Below, piece after piece: positions 1 to 6,552 of a stretch of DNA of 8,016 bases (position 1 is the stretch's first letter; the number at the start of each line of letters is the position of its first letter). Origin of the DNA: Flavobacteriaceae bacterium (GTDB lineage: Bacteria > Bacteroidota > Bacteroidia > Flavobacteriales > Flavobacteriaceae); contig JABSPN010000129.1 of the NCBI GenBank assembly GCA_013214425.1, positions 1 through 8,016 on the forward strand, in the 5' to 3' direction. The notes beneath the pieces were generated by a model that was not told the origin of the DNA, ran no database searches, and was given only the letters and a program-made list of their open reading frames with translations. The position numbers and the translations under genes were made by a program.

Positions 1-815
1 CCGAATATTCTGAATATAAAATGATCATTGAAGGTGCTAGCCGGCTTGAAGCACCTTCTTTTGATCGACAAAAAATATTTGATGGAATTAAAGAAAAGAC
101 TCCAGCTAAAAAAGAAGTAAAAGCAAAAAGGTTAATTCCAAACTGGGTCTATGGAGCAGCTGCTGCAATTGTGCTGTTCTTAGGCTATATGTTTATGTTT
201 AATGAAACCAATTATACTGCTGGTTTCGGACAAAAAATTGCGTTTAATTTACCAGATGATTCCGAAGTACAATTAAATTCAGGTTCTAAAGTATCGTTTG
301 ATCCTGGAAGCTGGGCAGATGACAGGTCGTTGACACTTGATGGAGAAGCGTTTTTTAAAGTAAAGAAAGGAGCTACTTTTACAGTAAATACCAAAGAAGG
401 AAAAGTAACTGTTTTGGGTACTCAGTTTACAGTTAATTCCAGAAATGGATTATATCAAGTGAAATGTTATGAAGGAAAAGTAAGTGTTTCAGTTGATGGA
501 AAAGAAGCCATGCTTGAATTAGGAGACGCTGTATTGCTTCAGGATGGAAGCCTTAAAAAGCAACAGTTTGAAGCCGAATCTCCAGAATGGTTATCGGGAG
601 AAACCAGATTCAACAACATACCAATTCTTCAGGTTGTTGAAGAGATAGAAAGACAATATGGCGTAACAATTTTAGGAAAGAAAAACCTAAATTCAGACAC
701 CTTTACAGGAAGGTTTACGCACAATGATTTAGACCAGACATTAAAAACCGTTTTTGTTGCTATGGAAATTCCTTATACTTTTGATGGAAATACTAGTGTT
801 TCTATCTTAAAATAA
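1..815 (+). CDS. FecR-family anti-sigma regulator, 5'-partial
   Basis: Inner-membrane regulator that, by family knowledge, holds an ECF sigma factor and releases or activates it when a partner outer-membrane receptor binds its ligand. The frame is open to the window edge: codons before the first ATG (21) read EYSEYK and run smoothly into conserved-looking sequence, so the true start is probably upstream and the cytoplasmic sigma-binding region is largely missing. Counting from the Met at 21, a single membrane segment lies at about 43-60 (WVYGAAAAIVLFLGYMFM), followed by a periplasmic FecR domain at about 67-155 (GEAFFKV at 109-114, VLGTQFTV at 131-138). A C-terminal DUF4974/STN-like domain spans about 196-264 (FNNIPILQVVEEIERQYGV). 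The stop is 3 nt before the receptor gene, which implies one operon. The cognate sigma factor gene is not in view. Family assignment is firm; the ligand and regulon are unknown. Confidence 0.92.
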   Translation, partial: EYSEYKMIIEGASRLEAPSFDRQKIFDGIKEKTPAKKEVKAKRLIPNWVYGAAAAIVLFLGYMFMFNETNYTAGFGQKIAFNLPDDSEVQLNSGSKVSFDPGSWADDRSLTLDGEAFFKVKKGATFTVNTKEGKVTVLGTQFTVNSRNGLYQVKCYEGKVSVSVDGKEAMLELGDAVLLQDGSLKKQQFEAESPEWLSGETRFNNIPILQVVEEIERQYGVTILGKKNLNSDTFTGRFTHNDLDQTLKTVFVAMEIPYTFDGNTSVSILK

Positions 816-818
816 TCA

Positions 819-3419
819 ATGAAATCAAAACTTGTTGTTTTTATCAGCATTGTTCTATTTTCTTTTTCTAATGCCATTGCGCAAGATGATAAAGTACAGA
901 TGGATTATGAAAATACTAGCCTAAAAGAAATACTCAAAGAAATAGAAAAGCAATTAGGAGTTCGCTTTTCCTACAATGAAAAAATAATAACAGGAAAAGA
1001 ACTTACAGTTAAAGGAGAAATGTCTTTTCGTGACCTTCTGGATTTAATTACAGAATCGACAAAACTGTACTTCAATATCCTTGATAAGGAAAACATTGTC
1101 ATTCAAAAGACGCAACCCAAAGTCAAAACCTTTGAAATTTGTGGAAATATTCAGGATGAAAACGGAGCAATTTCTGATGTTACCATTCGAATAGCATCAA
1201 AATTTTTCGGAACAATTTCTGATAGTTTAGGAGATTTTAAACTAGACAGAGTTCAAGAAGGAGATCTGATAGAAATTCAGTTTTTAGGATATAAAACAAT
1301 TCAATTGCAGGCTTCTGAATTTATTGGAAAAGACTGTCCGGCTGTTATCCTTGAAGAGGATACAACGATGCTCTCTGAAGTAGTTTTGACAGAATATATA
1401 ACCACAGGTTTTGATAGAAACAATCATGACGGATCGGTAACAGTAAGCCCAGACAAATTGGGAATTTTACCCGGACTAACTGAACCCGATGTGTTACAAA
1501 GTTTGCAATTATTACCGGGAGTTTCAAGTCCAACAGAATCGGCTTCAGAATTACATGTTCGAGGCGGAACACCAGATCAAAATTTAGTGCTTTGGGATGG
1601 AATCAAAATGTATCACCAGGGGCATTTCTTCGGACAAATATCTGCGTTTAATCCTTATATAACTGATAAAATAGATGTGTATAGAAGCGGAACCAGTGCA
1701 CGATATGGAGATCGCGTGGCGGGAGTAATTAATATTGCATCTGCTGATGATATTCTGGATAAAGTTCACGCTGGAGCGGGATTTAATTTTACACAAACAG
1801 ATGCTTATATAAGAGCGCCACTAGTAAAGGATAAATTAGGAGTAACCGCCTCTATTAGAAGATCTTATTCAGATGTAATTAACACCATTACTTTTGAAAA
1901 ACTAAACAGTAAAGTTTTTCAAAATACGAAAATTGAAAATGGTACAGGATCAGCTACAGATGAAGAGTTTAATGAAATAGACAACAACTTTTATTTTACC
2001 GACGCCAATCTGAAATTGAATTGGAAACCTAATGAGAAAAACCAGATTTTCTTTAGTGGGCTATTTGTTGCCAATGAATTAGATTATGAAGTTATTGGGA
2101 GTGAATTTAGACAAAAAGACGACCTTGATCTGATTAATGATGGGGCAAGTTTTAAATGGAGTCATACAGCTTCTGATAAATGGACGCATACCATAAAAGC
2201 CTATTTTTCCCATTATAATTCTAATTATTCATTTGATGAAACAGATATTGATGATCAAGAGAATTTTTCATTGACGAAGGACAATACCATTGCAGATTTT
2301 GGAGCTTCTATTCAATCCCAACATAAAATCAATGACGTTCATTCATTTTTTGGAGGATATGATTTTGTAAACAACAATGTTTCTTATTTAATATCACTTA
2401 CCGACGACATGAATCTTCCCAATATAGAATCTCAGGATGACACTCAGTTATCTCATAGTGCATTTGGAGAGCATGAATACAACAAAAATGGACTTTTTAT
2501 TAGAACCGGTCTAAGAATTAATTATTTTACCAGTGATCATGATGTCTATTTTGAGCCCAGAGTTTGTTTAGAAAAAAAATTGGGAGATTATTTTACAGTT
2601 AAGGGATCAGGTGAAATAAAAAATCAGGTGTTGAGTCAGTTGGTATTATTTGATTTTAATGAGATAGGGGTGGGAAACAACATTTGGGTTTTAGCAAATG
2701 ACACCACGATTCCAGTTTTGAATAGTCAGCAATTCACAACGGGAATCTTATTTCAAAAAAATGGGTGGAACATTGATCTAGATGGATATTATAAAAAGGT
2801 TTACGGATTAACATCGCTTAGCAAAGGTTTTAATAACAACACCAATGATGAATATTCTGAAGGAGAAAATGATATTTTTGGCGTCGATTTTTTGATAAAG
2901 AAACGAATTAAGAATTTTAGAACTTGGTTAAGCTATAGTGTTAGCAAAAGTGAGCTTCGATTCGATGAATTGCAAAATGCTAAATTCCCTGGGAATTTTG
3001 ATCAGCGCCACACCTTAACCTTTTCCAACACGTTAAAGGTTAATGAGTTTCAGTTTTCTTTAGGGTGGACATTTAGCTCCGGAAAACCTTATTCAGAGCC
3101 TGTTGGGATTAACAGCACGATCGATGGTTCAGGAGATGAGCAAAGTGAATTAATTTTTAACGGTCAAAACAACAAAAGATTGGGTTCATATCATCGTTTA
3201 GACGCTTCAGCTGTTTACGATTTTAACTTGGTAAAAAACAAAAACATTAAAGCCAGAGCTGGAGTGTCTGCATTAAATCTTTACAATAGAGAAAACGAGA
3301 TTGATAAAGTTTTTAAAATAGATCAAAACACACTTAATAGTGACGATGCACAAATTATTGAACAAACCCGAATAGGTTTAGGTATTACACCCAATATAGT
3401 ATTTAGGGTCACTTTCTAA
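819..3419 (+). CDS. TonB-dependent outer-membrane receptor with STN signalling domain
   Basis: Outer-membrane receptor of 866 residues, predicted to import or sense a ligand using TonB energy and to signal to the adjacent FecR protein. In order: signal peptide at 1-21 (hydrophobic core, cleavage near AIAQ); STN domain at about 28-97; carboxypeptidase-regulatory-like beta-sandwich at about 104-178 with DSLGDF and FLGYKT; a linker with SEVVLTEYITTGF, the likely TonB-box region; plug domain at about 205-310 (LLPGV, LHVRGG, LWDGIKMY, RYGDRVAGVINI). The rest is a beta-barrel ending in the aromatic residue typical of outer-membrane proteins (RVTF). It is shorter than usual SusC proteins, lacks SusC-type plug motifs, and no SusD gene follows, so glycan import is not supported. 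The ligand could be a siderophore, another metal complex or something else; the sequence does not decide. The ATG at 819 is 3 nt after the fecR-like stop and is followed directly by the signal peptide, which fixes the start. Confidence 0.93.
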   Translation: MKSKLVVFISIVLFSFSNAIAQDDKVQMDYENTSLKEILKEIEKQLGVRFSYNEKIITGKELTVKGEMSFRDLLDLITESTKLYFNILDKENIVIQKTQPKVKTFEICGNIQDENGAISDVTIRIASKFFGTISDSLGDFKLDRVQEGDLIEIQFLGYKTIQLQASEFIGKDCPAVILEEDTTMLSEVVLTEYITTGFDRNNHDGSVTVSPDKLGILPGLTEPDVLQSLQLLPGVSSPTESASELHVRGGTPDQNLVLWDGIKMYHQGHFFGQISAFNPYITDKIDVYRSGTSARYGDRVAGVINIASADDILDKVHAGAGFNFTQTDAYIRAPLVKDKLGVTASIRRSYSDVINTITFEKLNSKVFQNTKIENGTGSATDEEFNEIDNNFYFTDANLKLNWKPNEKNQIFFSGLFVANELDYEVIGSEFRQKDDLDLINDGASFKWSHTASDKWTHTIKAYFSHYNSNYSFDETDIDDQENFSLTKDNTIADFGASIQSQHKINDVHSFFGGYDFVNNNVSYLISLTDDMNLPNIESQDDTQLSHSAFGEHEYNKNGLFIRTGLRINYFTSDHDVYFEPRVCLEKKLGDYFTVKGSGEIKNQVLSQLVLFDFNEIGVGNNIWVLANDTTIPVLNSQQFTTGILFQKNGWNIDLDGYYKKVYGLTSLSKGFNNNTNDEYSEGENDIFGVDFLIKKRIKNFRTWLSYSVSKSELRFDELQNAKFPGNFDQRHTLTFSNTLKVNEFQFSLGWTFSSGKPYSEPVGINSTIDGSGDEQSELIFNGQNNKRLGSYHRLDASAVYDFNLVKNKNIKARAGVSALNLYNRENEIDKVFKIDQNTLNSDDAQIIEQTRIGLGITPNIVFRVTF

Positions 3420-4023
3420 GTTTAGCGTTTTGCTTCTTTTTCTTTTTTTCTCCAGTAAGTTTAAAGGATTGAGCCATTTTACTGAAAGTGGTACGGTGAG
3501 TTTCTTTATCATCTTTTAAAGTCCAGGCCATGATCATGTAAACTTGTTCTTTTCCTTCAACAAAGGTTAGAAAATAAGTAATATCTTCATAAACATCTTC
3601 GAGCGTACAATCAAATTCTTTAGAAACGGCATCTAAACCATTAATGGTAAGATAAGAGGGATTATATTCTTCTAGGATATCGACAGTGTCATGAAAAGAG
3701 TCTAAATGAACATTCATATAGTTCTCTACAATTGATAAATCTTCATCGTATTCCCCTATAGACTTAAAGGTGTCGACAAAATCTTTTTTTTCATCTTCTA
3801 TAATTAAAAAATAGGTTTCATTAAAGATATTTTGATACTGAATAATGGCATTTTCATTAGCGTTTTCACCATAAACCGGATTCATATTATTCGGAATCCT
3901 AATGGAAAAACCACTCTCTTTTATTTCTTTAAAATCACTTTTAAGAGAAGAAGTACTGTCTTTGCAAGAAAGCAGTAAGACAAAACACAGAACAAGTATT
4001 TTAGACAAAGAGCTAGGCATCAT
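3409..4023 (-). CDS. Small lipoprotein of unknown function
   Basis: A 204-residue protein with a clear lipoprotein signal: a hydrophobic stretch (KILVLCFVLLLSC) ending in a lipobox LLSC with Cys20 as the acylation site. The mature part starts KDSTSS and is acidic. It carries a segment like those of PsbP/DUF1795-type lipoproteins (SGFSIRIPNNM near 38-48 and FSKMAQSFKL near the end), but I do not recognise a specific family. The C-terminus is strongly basic (EKKKKKQNAKLRK). The first ATG overlaps the holB stop as TAATG, so translation is probably coupled to holB; a second ATG follows immediately (MM), so the start could be 3 nt later. The 3' end overlaps the receptor gene by 11 bp in the convergent direction. 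Expected location is an inner- or outer-membrane leaflet facing the periplasm, or the cell surface. No function can be assigned; being beside holB does not imply a replication role. Confidence 0.8.
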   Translation of the reverse strand: MMPSSLSKILVLCFVLLLSCKDSTSSLKSDFKEIKESGFSIRIPNNMNPVYGENANENAIIQYQNIFNETYFLIIEDEKKDFVDTFKSIGEYDEDLSIVENYMNVHLDSFHDTVDILEEYNPSYLTINGLDAVSKEFDCTLEDVYEDITYFLTFVEGKEQVYMIMAWTLKDDKETHRTTFSKMAQSFKLTGEKKKKKQNAKLRK

Positions 4024-5207
4024 TAAGCTTTTTTGTGGAGTAATCGCGTGAGTTTTATAGATAAATCAGTTAAAATGATTTTAGCATTCCCATTCCTTTC
4101 GATATGATAAATGGCATCATTTAATTCTGAATTGATCTCCTGAATATTATTACCATGAACAAAAGGAGCAAACTTTTCTAAAGCAAAATTAGTAGTTTGA
4201 GTTTCCAGATACACCAAATCTTTAGCGGTGTAATTTAACAGTAGTGCCTGTCTGAAAAAATGTAAGCAATAATTCAGAAACTGTTTTTGAGTTTCTCTTC
4301 CCGTTTTAGAAATTTCTTCACTCCATTGAATCAGATCATTGATTACAGCTTTGTTCCCTTTAGCCCTAAACGCGGCTCTTACCCAAGTGATAAACCATTG
4401 TTCAAATTGAATTTCTTCAGAATCTTGATTAATGATATCTGTGGCCTTATTGAAGTTACCATTTGATTGATGTGCAATTTTGATTGCTTCTTGTTCAGAT
4501 ACCTGATGTTGCTCTATCAATGCGTTTTTAATAGCATCTTCTGCTAAAACAGGAAAATGCAAGACCTGACATCTCGATCTAATCGTATTGATTATTTGAT
4601 CTTCATGCTCAGTTACTAAAATAAAAACGGTCTTTTCAGGCGGTTCTTCAATTAGTTTAAGTAACTTATTAGAAGCAGCAATGTTCAGTTTTTCTGCCAT
4701 CCAGATAATCATCACTTTATATCCGCCCTCAAAAGACTTCAGTGCTAATTTTTTAACCACATCCATGGCTTCATCGACACCTATTTGTCCTTGTTTGTTT
4801 TCAATACCTAATAGGGTATACCAGTCAAACAAATTCCCATAAGGCTGTTCTTTTACAAAAATTCGCCAATCTTCCAGGAACAAATCACTTACAGCATGTC
4901 TTTTCACTTTATCATTAGTGGCCACAGGAAAGGCAAAATGTAGGTCTGGGTGTGCTAACTGATCAAACTTAAGGTGACAAGCCTGATTGTCGTTACCGCA
5001 TAAAATATAACGAGCATAAGCAATAGCAACAGCAAGAGTTCCAGAACCTTCATGCCCCACAAATAATTGAGCATGTGGGATTCTACCACGATCTGCACTT
5101 GTTTTTAAGTGACGAATTAAATGTTGTTGCCCTATAATCTGAATAAAAGTCAGGAATGTACTTAGAAACTCATTTTTACACAGGTAAAAGTAAATGAATT
5201 TTTTCAT
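4023..5207 (-). CDS. holB: DNA polymerase III subunit delta' (clamp loader)
   Basis: Cytoplasmic clamp-loader subunit that works with DnaX and delta to load the sliding clamp. Numbered from the ATG at 5207 (394 residues): conserved start IIGQQHL at 24-30, RIPHAQLFVG at 42-51, and a degenerate P-loop GHEGSGTL at 51-58 with Thr where Walker A has Lys, as expected for a delta' that does not hydrolyse ATP. Cysteines at 70 and 77 mark the position of the zinc module. KVMIIWMAEKLN at 164-175, NKLLKLIEEPP at 180-190 and the SRC motif at 211-213 follow, then a helical collar domain. The start is uncertain. The frame stays open to an ATG at 5273, inside pgk; 5207 is the last ATG before the conserved core, but it adds about 18 unusual residues. 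A CTG at 5153 would give 376 residues (MTFIQIIGQ), nearer the usual length. Product firm, start not. Confidence 0.9.
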   Translation of the reverse strand: MKKFIYFYLCKNEFLSTFLTFIQIIGQQHLIRHLKTSADRGRIPHAQLFVGHEGSGTLAVAIAYARYILCGNDNQACHLKFDQLAHPDLHFAFPVATNDKVKRHAVSDLFLEDWRIFVKEQPYGNLFDWYTLLGIENKQGQIGVDEAMDVVKKLALKSFEGGYKVMIIWMAEKLNIAASNKLLKLIEEPPEKTVFILVTEHEDQIINTIRSRCQVLHFPVLAEDAIKNALIEQHQVSEQEAIKIAHQSNGNFNKATDIINQDSEEIQFEQWFITWVRAAFRAKGNKAVINDLIQWSEEISKTGRETQKQFLNYCLHFFRQALLLNYTAKDLVYLETQTTNFALEKFAPFVHGNNIQEINSELNDAIYHIERNGNAKIILTDLSIKLTRLLHKKA

Positions 5208-5239
5208 TTCAAGATTCAGATAAAAGAAATGGAAAAATT

Positions 5240-5247
5240 TATCTTTG
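5240..5247 (+). promoter_or_regulatory. Candidate pgk -7 promoter element
   Basis: TATCTTTG matches the Bacteroidota -7 consensus TAnnTTTG exactly. It lies 20 nt before the pgk ATG at 5268, so transcription would start near 5254 and leave a very short leader. The -33 element is weak: only TTC at 5215-5217, 22 nt upstream. The position supports the pgk start at 5268 rather than the upstream in-frame ATG at 5229, which lies before the promoter element. Confidence 0.5.
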
Positions 5248-5252
5248 TTGCT

Positions 5253-5284
5253 CAAATATTTAATCAGATGCAAACACTACACAA
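5253..5284 (-). promoter_or_regulatory. Candidate holB promoter (Bacteroidota type)
   Basis: On the minus strand, TTG (5284-5282) is followed after 21 nt by AATATTTG (5260-5253). The latter differs at one position from the Bacteroidota -7 consensus TAnnTTTG, and the spacing fits the 17-23 nt known for this class. Transcription would begin near 5247, leaving about 40 nt before the ATG at 5207, and would exclude the ATG at 5273 as the holB start. The -33 part lies inside the first codons of pgk. Such short motifs occur by chance in AT-rich DNA, so this is only a candidate. Confidence 0.4.
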
Positions 5285-6455
5285 CTTTAACTTTGAGAAT
5301 AAGAAAGCATTAATTCGAGTAGACTTTAATGTTCCTTTAGATGCAAATTTTAATGTAACTGATGACACCAGAATTCAGGCAGCAAAGAAAACCATTATTA
5401 AAGTGCTTGAAGATGGAGGGAGTTGTGTATTAATGTCTCATTTAGGGAGACCAAAAGGAGTTCAGGATGAGTTCTCGTTACGACATATTGTTTCAGAGGT
5501 TTCAGAAGTAATAGGAGTCGAGTGTAAGTTTGCTGAAAACTGTGTTGGAGAACAAGCAGAACAAGCCGTTGCTGAATTAAAGTCAGGAGAAATATTATTA
5601 CTGGAAAACTTACGTTTTCACGAAGAAGAGAAGAAAGGGGATAAAGATTTTGCAGAGCAATTATCTAAATTAGGAGATGTTTATGTGAACGATGCTTTCG
5701 GAACAGCTCATAGAGCACATGCCTCAACGGCAATTGTTGCTGAATTTTTCCCTAAAAACAAGTGCTTCGGAAATTTATTAGCAACTGAAATTGAAAGTAT
5801 CGATAAGGTGATGAAAACAGGCGAAAAGCCCGTAACAGCAATTTTAGGAGGTGCTAAAGTATCTTCGAAAATCACCATTATAGAAAATATTCTTGATAAG
5901 GTAGATCATATCATAATTGGTGGAGGTATGACCTTCACATTCATAAAAGCTCAAGGAGGTCAAATAGGAAATTCCCTTGTTGAAGATGAATATTTAAATC
6001 TAGCTAATGACATTCTTCAAAAAGCAGCAGCAAAAGGAGTACAAATACATCTACCAGTTGATGCGCTTATTGCCGATGCTTTTTCAAATGACGCTAACAG
6101 GCAAACAGTGGATACCAAAGCAATTCCAGAAGGGTGGATGGGATTAGATGTAGGCCCAGAAACATCGAAAAAATTTGCAGAGGTTTTAGCAAATTCGAAA
6201 ACAATTCTTTGGAACGGACCTTTAGGAGTATTTGAACTATCAAATTTTGCCTCTGGAACGATCGCTCTCGGAAATGCTATTGCAGAAGCAACAGAAAATG
6301 GAGCTTTCTCGCTTGTAGGAGGAGGAGATTCTGTAGCAGCAGCAAAGCAGTTCGGATTTACAGAGAGAGTAAGTTATGTTTCAACAGGCGGTGGAGCCAT
6401 GTTAGAGAGTTTAGAAGGGAAAACACTTCCAGGAATTGCGGCTATTCTGAAATAA
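5268..6455 (+). CDS. pgk: Phosphoglycerate kinase
   Basis: Cytoplasmic glycolytic enzyme that interconverts 1,3-bisphosphoglycerate plus ADP and 3-phosphoglycerate plus ATP. All family landmarks are present in the 395-residue protein: RVDFNVP at 18-23 region, SHLGRPKG at 57-64, LLLENLRF at 110-117, NDAFGTAHRAHAS at 141-153, the nucleotide-domain stretch LGGAKVSSK at 193-201, WNGPLGVFE at 315-323, GGGDS at 351-355 and STGGGA near 372-377. An in-frame ATG exists at 5229, but the ATG at 5268 gives the usual family length and N-terminus (MQTLHNFNFENKKALIRVDF) and lies just after a consensus -7 element, so I chose it. The gene is divergent from holB across 60 bp and is followed by 97 nt before the transglycosylase gene. 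No intact intrinsic terminator is visible after the stop. Complete, with no sign of damage. Confidence 0.98.
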   Translation: MQTLHNFNFENKKALIRVDFNVPLDANFNVTDDTRIQAAKKTIIKVLEDGGSCVLMSHLGRPKGVQDEFSLRHIVSEVSEVIGVECKFAENCVGEQAEQAVAELKSGEILLLENLRFHEEEKKGDKDFAEQLSKLGDVYVNDAFGTAHRAHASTAIVAEFFPKNKCFGNLLATEIESIDKVMKTGEKPVTAILGGAKVSSKITIIENILDKVDHIIIGGGMTFTFIKAQGGQIGNSLVEDEYLNLANDILQKAAAKGVQIHLPVDALIADAFSNDANRQTVDTKAIPEGWMGLDVGPETSKKFAEVLANSKTILWNGPLGVFELSNFASGTIALGNAIAEATENGAFSLVGGGDSVAAAKQFGFTERVSYVSTGGGAMLESLEGKTLPGIAAILK

Positions 6456-6516
6456 AAAGAAGTTCCTCAAGCCAACTTAGTCCCTCAGAGCAAATCAAAA
6501 AATTACACTATTTTAG

Positions 6517-6531
6517 CAAACGATCCGTTTG
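6517..6531. repeat. Short inverted repeat in the pgk-mltD gap
   Basis: CAAACG-ATC-CGTTTG forms a perfect 6-bp inverted repeat with a 3-nt spacer, ending 21 nt before the mltD start. It is not followed by a T-run on either strand, so it does not look like an intrinsic terminator; a small operator or a chance palindrome are both possible. The remainder of the 97-nt gap (6456-6552) holds only a weak AAGTT/AACTT pairing just after pgk and a poor -7-like TATTTTAG at 6509-6516, one base off consensus and without a -33 partner. Confidence 0.35.
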
Positions 6532-6552
6532 TATATCAAAATATAGTTTGAA

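Noticed and set aside
212..394. Minus-strand open frame of 60 codons inside the fecR-like gene
   Set aside because: Fully inside a well supported gene on the other strand, with no recognisable protein features.
1345..1796. Two minus-strand open frames (1345-1572 and 1584-1796) inside the receptor gene
   Set aside because: They lie opposite the conserved plug-domain coding sequence and their translations have no family-like motifs; they are shadow frames.
3442..3448. In-frame A AAA AAG heptamer on the minus strand near the end of the lipoprotein gene, a possible -1 frameshift site
   Set aside because: A -1 shift would only replace the last few residues and reach a stop after about six codons, and the heptamer is expected in a Lys-rich tail of an AT-rich gene.
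5229..5267. Upstream in-frame ATG extending phosphoglycerate kinase by 13 residues
   Set aside because: It precedes the consensus -7 element, and the ATG at 5268 gives the normal family length and N-terminus.
6456..6483. Intrinsic terminator after pgk
   Set aside because: Only a 5-bp AAGTT/AACTT pairing with a 9-nt loop is visible and no T-run follows.
6542..6550. TATAGTTTG as a -7 promoter element for the transglycosylase gene
   Set aside because: It has three, not two, bases between TA and TTTG and would place the transcription start inside the coding sequence.
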